A stretch of 64,000 bases of DNA. Source: Geosiphon pyriformis (lineage: Eukaryota > Glomeromycota > Glomeromycetes > Archaeosporales > Geosiphonaceae). Position numbers and translations under genes: made by a program. The stretch spans positions 1,799,598-1,863,597 of the forward strand of contig JAAOMT010000512.1 in NCBI GenBank assembly GCA_016748015.1. Direction: 5' to 3'. The stretch's first letter is position 1, and each line of letters starts with the position of its first letter. Below, one piece after another: positions 33,741 to 45,863 of the stretch. A model generated the notes under the pieces. The model searched no databases. It was not told the DNA's origin and was given only the letters and a program-made list of their open reading frames with translations.

Positions 33741-34560
33741 TTCGTCTCGTCCATAGATTGTTTGTGATATAATGTTAACATATCCACAAAGTTGTGGAAA
33801 ATCTGGAATAAAATTTGGTAGTTGATTCTCTATTTCAGTGTTTAAGTATCCAATGATAGTTCTGGCTGGTATTACTATGACATTTTCTGTGTTGTTGTAG
33901 ATAGGGATTTTAATATGGCTGTAATCTTTGGTTAGTATGTGGAGATTGATGAGTCCAATCTCTCCTGATTTACAAAGAGTTAGTTCTGCTTCAAAAATCT
34001 GATGCTGTTCTTTTTTTTTTCTTTCTATTGCTAGCATGTACTGGTTATATGGTGGAATGAAAATAGCTTGACCAGTTGAGATAATTTCTCCTTGGCCAAC
34101 AATTTCTTCTTCTGCTATATTAACTGGTACATCTATTCTACTCATTGATCCAAATCCCTGTATTCCTCTTGCTGTTATCCCTAATTCCTCTCTATTTTCC
34201 ACTGACACTAATTGGGCTATCTTAACCAGAGGCAGAAATATTGCCTATGCTATCTTTTTGTTGGGTTCTATTATATAGGCCTTTTCTGAGTTATTTTGTA
34301 GCATAGCAATGATATTTCCTACATATCCTGTGTTAATTATTCCTCCTCTTATATTAATCCCTCTTTTTGCTAAACTATTCCTAAATGCTAATTGAACCAT
34401 AGTTGTTGCCGGAATTTCTAGTGCTACTTTCAGATTAATGCAGATGCATAAATGTGGTTCCAATTTGATGGCCTCTTTTCCTGGATATTTCAGATCAAAC
34501 CCGGCATCAGTATTATGCACATATTCAGGCCTAATACTCTCATTATTATTGCTGAACCAT
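33741..34560 (-). pseudogene. GYP-3 dUTPase domain and linker to RT
   Basis: All five dUTPase motifs are visible on the minus strand: TDAGFDLKYPG (I), FRNSLAKRGINI (II), GIINTGYVGNI (III), NKKIA-stop-AIFLPL (IV; CAG to TAG) and RGIQGFGSMSRID (V). The frame containing I-III is 34883-34245; motif V opens the frame 34208-33594. The remainder (SKNEFGRTNII end) links to RT. The domain would hydrolyse dUTP and limit uracil in element cDNA. It lies between the Cys-rich module and RT, as in GYP-1 and GYP-2. Confidence 0.87.
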
Positions 34561-35590
34561 TTTAGTTCCAATTCTCTGGTGAGATCAGGGATTGCGATAT
34601 ATTGTTTGTATTTTGTATCGGAGTTTGAATCTGAGTTGGAATCAGTATCGTTGTTGTTGCCATATTGAATGGAGCTAGAACTGGTGTTTTCATTGTCGTT
34701 GTTGTCAGAGTTTGAATTGGGATTGAAAATTGATTCTGATTCTAATGCATAGCTGCTGATTGGTTCTTCCTCTTTGGGAATCGTGTAGATTATGCATGGT
34801 GGTAGATTGTAAATGAGGTTACACTCATTACAATACTCAAAGTTACTGGGAATTAAATAATGGCAACACAGTCTTGTATTCAACTGCGCTAGTCATTGTT
34901 CTTGTTTCTTTCTAGTGGGTGCCAGGTTCTGGTAGTGTTTGTGGAACTCTTCTGGTTCCAGGAAATTTATGACTGGCTTTGTGTCCCAGTCAAGCTCAAT
35001 GGGTTCTGGTGAGTTGTTTTTAATTATCTTGATTTCTTCTGACAACGTGCCTTTAATTTTGGCACTTGCCATCTGCCATAATTCATCATCATTGTGTGGA
35101 TAACTGTCCAATCGCTGTATGGCTCTTCTCCAAGTGGCTTCTATTAGCATCCCTTTTCATACCCAGTTACTGATAAGGATTGTGTATTGACATGATACAT
35201 CGCATGTTCCTTCATGTTCAGAAATGTTGTTCCACATTCCTTCATCAAGAAGGGTCTTCCTACAAGTTAAGCATGGTTGGTTGTCCCATTTTTCTACACG
35301 TTCTAGTCTTTCAAAGCATTCAAGGACACATGGGTGGCAATAAAACTTAGTTGCCATTGAATATTCCTCATTGTTGCCACAGCATGCACCTATTGACAAC
35401 AACTTCTTGTCACAATCAACGCATATAAGCTTAGGTCGATAATAGTTAGATCATTGTGGTATAGTGTAGGTATTATAAGTAATGGTGATTTGGATGATCT
35501 CTTCTTCTCTTTTCTTCCCTTTCCCTTTATCTTCTTTGTTTTCTTCCCATTCCTAGCTGGAAGTTGGTTCGCTCTCATCATTGTTGGTCC
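34561..35590 (-). pseudogene. GYP-3 Cys-rich module between protease and dUTPase
   Basis: Cys pairs in order: ICVDCDKKLLSIGACCG, FYCHPCVLECFER, QPCLTCRKTLL, TCDVSCQY (frame 35402-35157 and just upstream). A helical acidic stretch follows (35150-34893), then a second cluster LCCHYLIPS...YCNECNLIYNLPPC and a long Ser/Asn/Asp-rich spacer before the dUTPase. The spacing parallels GYP-1/2. Zinc binding is likely but inferred; I recognise no named family. Confidence 0.7.
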
Positions 35591-36530
35591 ATGTTAGGTC
35601 ATCAGTTTCCCAGGTAAGTTCTTCCTTCTGTTTTCCTTTCCTATCATCATCCCAGACGAGTATTGGCAGCAGTTTGTTGTGGTTGATGTCAGCCCATGAC
35701 ACTTGGTACATTTCTCAGGTAGGTTTCAGCTTTTTTTTCTTGAAGTTGATTAGTAGTACTGTGGTGTTGGTTGCTTTGAAGTGGCCACACGTGACTGGTA
35801 CCTGTGTGTGTTTTCTGTTCTGACTGAGCTGAAGTTCTTATATGGTCCAGTCAAGCACAGCATTGGTTTTAACTAGCCAATCATTACCAACTAGTGTTTG
35901 GTACTGAGTTGCTTCCATTACCAAGACCTTAATAGGAGTAACAATACCATTGACTTCAATTAAAAAGTCATCAATTTTGCCAATAGGCATTTTCATGGTG
36001 CCATCTGTAGTGATAATTCTAGTGCTGGCAGCCCGATCAACTCAGCGACCTAATTGATTCATGAATTGCTTAGTAATGATACTGCCTGCTGAACCACTAT
36101 CAAGAATGAGTTTGATAGGATGTCCATCTACTTTCGCATTAGTGTACATTGCTGTGATGGATTTTTCTTCGAAGACAGCTCCACTGAATAACAGTAATGG
36201 GAATGGTTCCTCAAGTTCAAAAGAAAAGATGGCTGCTAAGAATTCATTATTGGTAACAATGGCTGGAGGTATGTTGCTGGTAAGTGTTACTTGTTGGTTG
36301 GTTTCTGAATTGTCGGAAGTGGCATCTTCTGGGATAACCAGGAGACTTAAATAGTTCTGGGAATTCGGGTTTTGGGTGGCACTGGTACCCAAATTCCGAA
36401 AATGCGATCCTGATGGTGGGTTAGAAGAACTGGGAATTAGTTGGTGGACAACCATCGCCGATCTCCAGTTTTGTGTGATTCTAGGTCTGGGGTGGCCTAA
36501 TGTCATATTAACTGAATTTTGGGGCAGCAT
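35591..36530 (-). pseudogene. GYP-3 aspartic protease
   Basis: Frame 36530-36042 ends just after the catalytic LILDSGSAGSIITKQF. A TGA (Trp codon) follows, then MPIGKIDDFLIEVNG, the flap-proximal part, and LVGNDWLVKTNAVLDW near 35880. It is closely similar in layout to the GYP-1 protease. The sequence from 35590 to 35830 is a degraded linker leading to the Cys-rich module. Confidence 0.83.
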
Positions 36531-38537
36531 CTGAATTGATTGGGGTTAATAAATTACTTGAGACTGTAGCTGATAAATGACTGGTGGTTGTGATTGATAA
36601 ATTGCTGGTGGCTGCGGCTGATAAATTGGAGGTTAATATACTGGTGATTAATAGATTGGCTGCTGCATCATAGGCAGGTAAGTGGTTTGATATTGGCCTT
36701 GATTTGGATAGCAATTCTGAATCTGAAATCTGTGATTGGGGTTTCGATATTGATTTTCCAATCATGGATTGTTGTTATAAAATCTGCAATCTGCTCTTAT
36801 GTGTCCTTGTTTACCACAATTGTGGCAAACATGCATTTCTGGCTGCCACAACTGATTAGGTGCTGCTGATGATGATGATAGATGTGACTGATTTTGGAAA
36901 CGATTCGTGTTTCCTGGATTATTACGTCATTGTGGTGGTTAATAAATGGTGTGATTGTCAGCTAAGTATCCCTCTAATTTCTAATTAATTGAATCACTAA
37001 ATTGTTTCAATTTGGAATCCAATTCAGATGATCCATTCATCACTAGGTTCATGGTGTGGACGTGATTGGCTTTGGACTCTGCGAATTCAAAATCTCTGGT
37101 GCATGTAACTGCTTCTTGAAGGGTGCCTAGATGCAATGGGCATACATGTTGCAAGATACTGCTGTGCAGGCCACAAATAAACTGGTTGAGGATCTGTGGT
37201 GCTGTAAAATAGTTGGCGTCAATTGCCTGGATCTGGCGCAGATTTTTATGGAAGTGTCCCAGGTAAGTGGTGACTGCTTCAGTTTCTCCTTGCTTCATGG
37301 TGGTGAATGTATTGACTAGGCAGTTGATACTGTTATTATTGCTGAAGTATTGTAAAAATTCTACTTTGAAGGCATTGAAGTCTTGTGGTTTATTAATCAA
37401 GCTCTGATACCATGAATCAGCAGTATCTTTGAGAAAATAGGGAATGGTTTGCATTGCTCAGGTGTCATTCTATCCATTGGCTGCAATGGCTTTTTCTACA
37501 TTGTTCAGCCATACTTGAGCATCATCTTCTTTGCTGGTGAAATTATCCAGTTTTACAATTGGTGCATAGGCCATTGGATCTAAGTTGGATGGTTGTGGTG
37601 GCTGTTGAAATGGTTGTTGATTTTGTTGAGGTGATAGTTGAAGTGGCTGCTGAATGGGTTTGGCTATTGGATCAATTGGTGGTTGATTGATGATGATATT
37701 TGGAGGTAAGTTATTCTGATTAATTTGTTCGGAGTTTTGCAGTGTTTGAATATTCAGAGTTGCATTTTCCAAATTTTCTAAATTTGAGTTTATTGGGGTT
37801 TGAAAATTTGGGGTTTTGAATTCCGAGTTTTCTGAAATCGGGTTTTGGTAAGTGAATCCTTGATCTTCACTTTCTTTCTCTTCTTCCTCTGATAATTCCC
37901 ATGGAGTAGTGGCTTCAAAATTTGGTTGGGGTATTGGTGATCAAATTCCTGATGGCATTGGAGATTGTGATTTAAATCCTTCAAAATATGCTCCATATGG
38001 TTCTAGTAAGTCTTCTTTCCATTGTTTGCTTTGGAACTGAAATCTTCTAAATGTTAATGTTGCATTTAAGGTAAATGCATCTGCTGATAAGATGTTGATG
38101 GTGCTTCCAGGTGTGTAGTGATATGATGGAGTGGTTGGTGATTCTACTCTGTGTTTTTTCCAACTAGGTAACTGTATTCTTTTTGGTGTTGCTGCTGGTG
38201 TTTGTATTTTTCCTTTACCTTTGTCTGTGTAGATAATAGAAAATTGTTGTTGAGTGTACCTTTCAATAGTTTGGTTGATTTCTCTGATTATTGGTGCAAA
38301 ACTATAGTTCTTTGGTAAGTTGGTGTGTTAGAATAATTCTGTGTAAAAGTTTTCTCTTGCTGCTTCAATGTTAACTGTTCCTCCTAACCATTCAGTAATT
38401 TTGTCATTGACATAGAAATTGAAGATTAATTTGGCTGGGTAATAATTACTGTTTAATTTTAATTGTTGGCTATATTGTTGAAACAAAGATTTTGCAAATT
38501 CTAAATGGTTTGCTCCTATATTTTCTGATTCTGCCAT
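36531..38537 (-). pseudogene. GYP-3 gag
   Basis: Starts MAESENIGANHLEFAKSLF at 38537, about 40 bases after the PBS. Next come a degraded stretch, a Gln/Pro-rich segment (37772-37470), a Retrotrans_gag-like region (FLKDTADSWYQSLINKPQDF, 37454-36981) and a CCHC knuckle, CHNCGKQGHIRADC, at 36786-36827, with a Gln/Asn/Ser-rich tail. At least five stops or frame changes occur. It would form the capsid and bind RNA. Confidence 0.83.
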
Positions 38538-38576
38538 GTTTAGATTTGTGTTGGTGCTGGTTCTCTGTAGAATTAT

Positions 38577-38594
38577 ACTTCACAGGAAGCACCA
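38577..38594 (-). promoter_or_regulatory. GYP-3 primer binding site
   Basis: TGGTGCTTCCTGTGAAG on the minus strand, two bases inside the 5' LTR. TGG would pair with a tRNA CCA end; the tRNA is not assigned. Confidence 0.6.
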
Positions 38595-38596
38595 AA

Positions 38597-39456
38597 TGTT
38601 ACAAGTGAATATTTCTTTTGTTGGATTAAATAAAAACCTGTAACTTGGTGCTTAAATCGAGTTGCAATTGATGATAATCTGAAGGTTTGTATCTGAAGGT
38701 TTTGGTTGAGTTCTTTATATAATGAACAGAAATTCAATGGTGATAGTTTTATCTGTAGCTTTCCGAAACCGCAGTTTTGTCAATTTTTTTCTCAGCTTGA
38801 TGGCCGGTATTCCTCCTGATAAGCTATTTTCAATCGAGTGTTCTACCCTTATTTCTGGGTCTTTTACCAATCATGTTTATCCTAACATCAGTGCCCTGTG
38901 CATTAATCCTTAATAGAGTTAGTAAACAACATAAAATCAAAGCAAGAAAATAAAAAAAAATAAATAAATAAATAAAGAAAAAAAATAAGCCAAAGTGATT
39001 TACAAGTTAGTATTCTATCAATAGCCATAATCAAGAGCTATTGTTCCAGTGTGGTTAAGTATCAATTATTATCAACATGAAGTGTTGATAGTGGAAATGG
39101 GTTTGAGATAACCAATAGTTATTTATTAGATGCTTATAATTTGAAGAGTTGCTTAGATTAAATCTAAACTAAGAGGTCTGTCTTTTTAGCTTCTAATTCT
39201 GCTACTATATATACATAATTGAGATTTCTCAATTTCTCAATTCTTTACGACAGGAATTCTGGAATTCTTAGAATCCTGCAATTCTTTTGAGAAGAATCCT
39301 GGAATTCTGGAATCCTGCAATTTCTCATCGGGGAATTCTGAAATTCCTGGAATCTTGCAATTCCTAAAAGGAATCCTGGAATTCCACATTTACTATGCCT
39401 ACTTCTGATTGGCTAATAATCATGCTAATATATTTCCTATATTTTTATGAGTAACA
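38597..39456 (-). repeat. GYP-3 5' LTR
   Basis: 860-base LTR, about 55 bases longer than its partner, mainly through extra copies of the GGAATTCTGGAATCCTGCAATT-type module (about 39250-39385). Terminal TGTTACA/GTAACA. Confidence 0.92.
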
Positions 39457-40358
39457 GCACACAGAATTTTTACCAATCAAGAATGACCACTTAGAGGCTA
39501 ACAAATCAGCTTGGCTTAATTCAGCAAATTCCACCATAGCTTTTTGTCACATCCCAATCAGTTGAATTTTGATCAACTTAATTTCCCCAAATTCAAATAC
39601 TGCGGTGACGATCATATCTTTATGTGTGTTCATAAAAATTTCCTTAATCATCACAGCCCGATCTGACCTCATTTCTTGTCTTTTAAGATCACTGTTTATG
39701 TTGATTCCTTTTTCTCTGACCAATGATGCAGCCATTTTCATGCTTTTTTCTGAAGTAAATGTTGATCAGATGATCCCTTCAAATTTTAAGAGGGTAATAG
39801 TCCCCCCAAAACCATTGACTGATGAAAAAATTTTTCTGATGTATTGAGTCTTTGCTGTCACAGATTTTCCTTTAACAGCACTAAGATTGATGTCAAGAAC
39901 AAAAAACTTTCTAACAGAAACTTCAACCTGAGTTTTGACAATTTTTGGGTCAATCCATTTTTTTCAAGAGAAATTTTAAGAGAGGGAGGGAGGGGCACAT
40001 TATCTTCATCTATTTTATAATCAATTGAGCCAAGAGGGGAGCCACAAACCAGATTGGAAGTTGCTTTTCTAGCTTTAGGAGTGTTTATCACTAAATCAAA
40101 GAAAGAACCATCACCAGCATCAAGAGGAATATTATCATCTTTACTGTTACCAGATACACTGTCCATATCCAAATACACACCATAACTAGGATCAGATTTG
40201 GCCAAAAAAATATCTTTTTCATCTTTAGAGTGTTTGATATTACCAACAGAAACTCTTTTCTTTTGAGAAAAAAAACCCCCAATAGGACCATGAAGAACCT
40301 CTACAGGCACCTTCTTTTTAGGCATAATACTACTTGAAGCAATAGCCAGATTTACCAT
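39457..40358 (-). pseudogene. LINE-2 ORF1, N-terminal part
   Basis: Frame 40358-39858 starts MVNLAIASSSIMPKKKVPVE and is Ser/Lys/Asp-rich. Frame 39741-39547 (SDLKRQEMRSDRAVMIKEI) is the first RRM-like region. The last part before GYP-3 (WSFLIGKNSV) aligns with WSVLMGKDFV of LINE-1. At least two frame changes occur. Confidence 0.75.
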
Positions 40359-40475
40359 GAAAAGATTATTTAATTAAGAAATGTTTGCAAGAGATAATAA
40401 GAAAAAAATAAAAAACTTCTTTTTTGAAAAAATGCTTTTTGGGGTTTTTTGGAAGTAAGAGAGAAAGAAATTTAA

Positions 40476-40922
40476 TTTTTTTTGGTATTTTTAATACAAT
40501 TTTTTAGATTATATTAAAATTTATTAAAATTTAATAATATTTATTTTTTATTTTAAGTTTTTAATATAATTATAATTAATTTTATTTGTTATTTGATTTT
40601 AATAATAATTTTTTTTGTTAATTAAAAAATATTATCATTTTTTATAATATATTTAAGACTAAATTGGTTGATTTTTTTTTGATTGTATTATTTTTAAAAT
40701 TAATAAATTTGTTTTTTAAGTTTATAGTTGTATTTGTTTTATTTTTTATTTTTTTAATTTTGCTTAATAATTAAAATATGTTATTATTTTTGGTTTTTAA
40801 ATAAATTTAAATATTGTAATTATAAAAACTAATACTTTTATATTTAATAAAAATTTTCTAAATATTAATGCTATTTTAAATATTATTATTAAATAAAAAT
40901 TAAATTATTAATTAATATAAAG
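40476..40922. other. AT-rich spacer
   Basis: AT-rich DNA between LINE-2 and the poly(T) of LINE-3, without a credible ORF. Confidence 0.7.
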
Positions 40923-41058
40923 TTTTTTTTTTTTTTATTACGTTTATTGAGTGAAGTCCAAATGCAAACTAGTACAATACATCAATATATAATCTAAACT
41001 AGGTGTGAATCATGCATTTTCTACACGTGACTAGCCATTCGAGCCAATCAGAACAACA

Positions 41059-42438
41059 CTACACTCCTATATGAACAGAAGCCTCATCTCCAATACCTGA
41101 GAAGAACAAACAACATCTATGATATCCAAAACCAACACCAAAAGCATCAGCAATGTCTAACAACCTAACAACACCAGCCGAAAGCACAGAGGAAAGACCA
41201 GATACAGTTACAAAAACAGAACCATCACACAGAATCAACCCATCCTTCTCCATAAAAGCTCAGTGTTTAGCTCGTGCTAGTCAGATATCATCTTAGAACA
41301 CAAGACAGAAATCACTCACAAAGGCCACAATATTCTGGACTGCAATCTTAGAATCCTTGAAGATAGAAACAGATTTACAATACCACTCGCAAAAAACAAA
41401 GCCCTTACACAGAGCTGTACCAACAATAACATTAGAGAAGTAAGTAAACAGCAACTGTAAAACACAAGAGAAAGACCGAGATAAACCTGAGCATAATTCC
41501 CAAATAGAAGCATGAACATTTACTAGGTGAACGCGACCAGCAGCATCAGATGGGCAGAAAAAAACATGGTCTGAGACCTCAACATCCTCACAGAACAAAC
41601 ACATAACACTGGGGTAACACCTATTATAAACACACTTATGCACAGCTATTGGAAGGCAATAGTGCAAAGCCTTCAAATAATACATCTAAAAACCAGCAGT
41701 CCAAGCACTAGTAAAACCAGTAGCTAGATAGAAGTCTGGATGCCACACTGAAGAAAATTTGGACCAGTCAATGTCAGCACACAGCCTATCTACCACAACC
41801 CTGGAACCAGAACCAACTTCCCAATGTGCACAGTAAACAAAATAGAAAATGTTACAAACAAAATGTCTTGAATTACCAGAAACTGCAGAGCCACCAGCTC
41901 TCAAAAAATGTTTACTGACCACATGGAATAGCTGTCAAGAGGAAAAAGTGGCTATTCTAGCAAATGCATCAGTCCGTTCATTGTCCAAAATGCCTAAGTG
42001 ATCCTTAATTTTGACCCAATTTACATCTAAATTTTTCTTATGAACAATGTTAGCAATATGGCATTGTTCAATCCAACACTGATTTTTGAAGTCCAGATAA
42101 GCCAACAAGGATTCAGCTTTGCATACATCCAAAGCAGCTTGGCTGTCTGAGAACAAGTCAACTGAATAAAAAGAAGAAACACATTCAAGAGCCAGAGCAA
42201 TGGCCTGCAATTCTGTCAGCATAGACAATACCAAGCCAGATACTTCCATTTCCAAACCTGAATTAATGTCTTCAAAAAACACAGCAGCATCAGCCTTCAT
42301 ATCAACAGTACCCAAACCACTTAGAGATCCATCCGTATATACAGAAAAACAAGCAGCAACATTAGTAGCCAACAGATTATCACAAACAATACCAAAATTA
42401 TGAGACAAACAAATATCAAAAGGAGCACGACCATTCAC
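41059..42438 (-). pseudogene. LINE-3 ORF2, RNase H and C-terminal zinc finger
   Basis: RNase H is open from 42438 to 41935 with VYTDGSL, TELQAIALAL, LFSDSQAALD and LDNERTDAFA, so the four acidic positions are in place. The zinc finger is in frame 41685-41293: CLFCEDVEVSDHVFFC, CX2CX7HX3C. A last short frame (41253-41059) corresponds to the ORF2 C-terminus. Stops separate the three pieces. Confidence 0.87.
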
Positions 42439-42828
42439 AGAGGAAGAGCAAGCAGATGAAGGAGCAGCACTATTGAGAAACTGAACAGAGAGATCAAACT
42501 AAAAGGGAACCAGACCACGGGGGTCCAGCCTTTTTCAGTGCTTGAAAGCCTTCCAATCATAAATAACACCATTCCAGTTGCAAAGTTAATCCACAAAAGC
42601 AATACCATAATGCTTGAGTGATGAAACACATTTGAAAAAAAATTTTTCACCAAGAACAAGAGACATAGAAATACCACCACAAAAGCAAAAGTCACTAGCA
42701 AAAGAGGTGTCCAAAGACAAATTACATCCAAAAAAAATATGAACCACACCAGCCAAAAAGTTATTTGAAGGATTGATATTAATGTGAACCAGAAATAACA
42801 AAGGGTGATGAGGATGCCAGCTGAGAGC

Positions 42829-44486
42829 CTAAAGGTCATGAGACCTGTAGGAGAACAAATGGCCCAAAGTACCAACCGAATTAGCAAAAACTATAATAGA
42901 TGCTGATTTACTCTCAGCTTGAATCTGCTCAAAAGTCTTTAAACTGTATAAAGAAGGATGATAAACTGCGTCATTGGGAAAATCAAGCAGAAGCTCAGAC
43001 TTAGACTTCAAGCATTTACAAACCATAGAGTCCCATTTGGCACACACACTAATAGAAACAAAGCTGAATTGAGTCCTGTAGCTAATGATAGGAAAAAAAA
43101 CCATGAAAACCAAATATGCAAACTGTTTATCTGAAATTGCTTTCCTCAAGACAAGATTAACAAAGAACCAAACGTCCGAGTGAGTCTTAGCCAAACTAGG
43201 CTTCAAAAGGCCCTCAAAAGACAAAAAAATTCCTAGGTACTGATGAGATTCCCTCTTTTTTGCAATAGAAATAGGCAAGCTACTAACAGTCAGATAAGAG
43301 TTCGCAATCTGACAGTTAATAGGAATAGCAACAGTCTTGTTATTGTTAATAAAAATGTCATTGAACCTAAAAAATTCACTAGCAACATTGAGAATGTATT
43401 GCATCACAGCCTGGCTGCTGCCAACCCAAATTGTGTCATCGACAAAAGCACCAGCAGCCAAAAATGATGTCAACCCAGCCTGAGGTTCTACACAACCAGT
43501 TTTGGAAATAAAATGAGAAATCAGTCTGTAACCACACAAGCTTTTCTGTCTTTTAACTTACACAAGAGCAAATCATAAAATATCCGCCAAAAAAGTGGTA
43601 AGAAAACTTCACCCTAATCCAAGCTGTCATGGACACAATAGCCATCAGTTAGACCAAAGTCTGTCATTACTCTGTTAGTGTGACCATTGTGAATGCTGCC
43701 AAAAAACCTAATAAACTGGTTACACATTTTGATTCTGACCAGGCTCCTCTCGAGATGCTTCCAACCAACAGAATCATAAGCCTTGTGCATATTTTGCAAC
43801 ACCAGCCACAGCTCCCGGTTCTTTTTCAAGGCATTCTCCACCACAAATCCAATGGCAAAAATTGGCAACTGTATCATCGTGCCCTTCAAAACAGAAAAAT
43901 TGTCTCCATAAAAAACATTAAACTCGTTGCAAGCCAAAGAGATTTTGTCCGAAAGAATCTTGGAAAAAATTTTGTGGGCCATTTCAATCAAGGCAATAGG
44001 GCAGGTGTTTGTAAAAACACCCTTCCATTCATATGGTTTAGGAATCATGGAGACCCAAGCCTTCTTCCAGGGCCCAGGCACAGACTCCCATTCCAAACAA
44101 AAATTCAAAAGCACTAAAAGCATATCCAGAACCCTTTTGTCACAATATTTCCACAGCTCATTGGAGATTCCAAAGAGACCAGCCATCTTCCCATCAGGCA
44201 AACTCAAAACAATATTAAACATTTCATCGAAGCCAATTGAACACATCACACCAGAGAATGCACCATCAAAGACGTAATTCAATGGTTGGAATTGGTGCAC
44301 CCAATCATCAGAGATATCTGACACCATTACGTGCTTCCTAGTCCAGCCTTCCATAATTTCATCAATCTTAGATTTAACCAATTCAGACTCTAAGACCAAC
44401 TCATTATCCACAACCAAATGATCCAATACCACTTTACGAAAAGGACATTCCAAAACATTCCTAATAGTATACCCTTTGTTCATTTC
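42829..44486 (-). pseudogene. LINE-3 ORF2, reverse transcriptase domain
   Basis: Frame 44537-43614 (LINE sequence from about 44486) carries the early RT blocks: WKKAWVSMIPKPYEWKG, NTCPIALIEMAHKIFSKI and LQNMHKAYDSVGWKHLE. After two stops the frame 43539-42829 contains the intact active site FVDDTIWVGSSQ and the thumb region to LGHLFSYRSHDL. It provides the reference reading for damaged positions in LINE-1 and LINE-2. Confidence 0.9.
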
Positions 44487-45863
44487 AAAAAAAAAAATTT
44501 TTATAAATTTTTTATTAATATATAATATTATTTTCAATTTATTATTTATTAATTAATTAAATTATTAAATATTATTATTTAATTAATAATTTAATTTATA
44601 GAATATATAAATATAATTAAATATAAAAATTATAATATATAATATCTTAAATTATATAATATTCAAGAATTTATTAAAATATTTAATAATTTGTTAAAAT
44701 ATTTAATAGTTTATAACTTATAATTTGCCAAAATATATATTTAATTCATTAAAATATTAACAAAAAAATATATTAAAACTTAAAATAATATTATAAAAAA
44801 TACAAAAAAATATATTTTATTAATTTATAAATTAACAAGTTAAAAACAAATATATTACTTAAATTAGTTTTAATAATTTAATAAAATAAATTTTTACTTA
44901 AAAACAAAATATTTTGCTTTAGAATTTACAATTTTAATTAACAGTTTAAAATTAATTAACTATTAATTTTAATAATAATTTAGTTATTTTAGATTTAAAC
45001 AAAAAAATATATTTTTTAATAATAATATATGTTTTTTTATCATATTAAAGAGTTTATAATCGAAATTTTCTGTAATAAAATTGATTTTTATTGTAAAGTA
45101 ATTATATATTATTAAAAAATTTATAATTAAAGTAATTACATAAATTAATTAACATAAAATTAATTATTTTATTATAAATCTAATAGTATAAATAGTCTAA
45201 AAATAGAAAAATACTTTGAAAATAAATTAGCTTATTAAAAATTTAATAGTTTTTAATAATAACAAAATTAATAACAACTTGTTATTAATTGTATTAGAAA
45301 AAAATAACTAAAATTTTAATAATAATATTAAGATTTAAATTATTTAATTTTAAATTATAAAATATTTTTATCTCTTTTTTCAAAATTTTTAAATATTGTT
45401 TTGTTAATATTAAGTTTTATATTAAAATTTTTACATTTTTAGTTTTTTTTGTTATTTTTATTATTGCTATTATTATTAATTTTGTAATTAATTTTAAATT
45501 GGCTTTTTTGAAATTTGAACTGGCTAAGTTAATTTTATTAATTAAATTTATTGTTAAATTTAATATTTTAGTTTTTATAATAATAAAATTAATTAATAAT
45601 CTTTTTATTTTGTATATCAAATTAAGAAAAATATAATTTGTTTAAAAAAATTGCTAGTAAATTGAATAAAAAAAGTATTAAACTTAAAATAAAGTATAAG
45701 ATTGAAAATAATAATATAAATATTTTAAATATTAATATTAATAAAAATATGTTTGTTTAAATAATAACTTTTAAAATATTAAATACTTAATATTAAATTA
45801 AGTATAAATAAAAAACAATTTTTATTTTAATATTTATTATTATAAAAATTAAAATAGCTTATA
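44487..45863. other. AT-rich spacer
   Basis: About 1.4 kb of AT-rich DNA between LINE-3 and LINE-4. The longest frame (67 codons, minus, 45620-45417) is Ile/Lys/Leu/Asn-rich and not credible as a gene. I see no defined feature. Confidence 0.7.

Larger units (their letters stand above)
29359..39456 (-). mobile_element. GYP-3: complete but decayed Ty3/gypsy retrotransposon of a second family
   Basis: 10,098-base LTR retrotransposon on the minus strand, inserted in ORF1 of LINE-2. It has the same gene order as GYP-1 (gag, protease, Cys-rich, dUTPase, RT, RNase H, integrase, ORF3) but its own LTRs and clearly diverged proteins. Outer flanks read GTGC and GCAC, an inverted rather than direct match, so no target duplication is evident. 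In the first ~260 aligned bases the two LTRs differ at about 21 sites by hand count, about 20 of them transitions, which suggests an older insertion than GYP-1. It has several stops and the RT active site reads YLDN, but the integrase triad is intact. Confidence 0.92.
23570..40475 (-). mobile_element. LINE-2: near full-length non-LTR retrotransposon, interrupted
   Basis: Minus-strand LINE of about 6.8 kb without the nested GYP-3 (29359-39456). Poly(A) is at the left (poly(T), 23570-23582). It has the same ORF1-ORF2 organisation and 3' tail as LINE-1 but is a distinct copy, recognisably diverged in protein sequence. GYP-3 lies inside ORF1: the homologous frame resumes on the far side (ASKWSFLIGKNSV at about 39460-39505, continuing with AKTVRDHKT from about 29350). 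Stops and frameshifts are numerous. The 5' end near 40475 is placed by the change to AT-rich sequence. Confidence 0.85.
40923..44486 (-). mobile_element. LINE-3: 5'-truncated non-LTR retrotransposon
   Basis: 3.56-kb minus-strand copy with poly(T) at 40923-40936 and the shared LINE 3' tail. Homology to LINE-1 stops at the start of the RT region (NKGYTIRN, about 44487), where AT-rich DNA begins abruptly. This is typical 5' truncation by incomplete target-primed reverse transcription. It is the best-preserved ORF2 of the window, keeping FVDD in RT and all RNase H motifs, but stops remain (for example after VHDSLD, about 43614). Confidence 0.87.
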
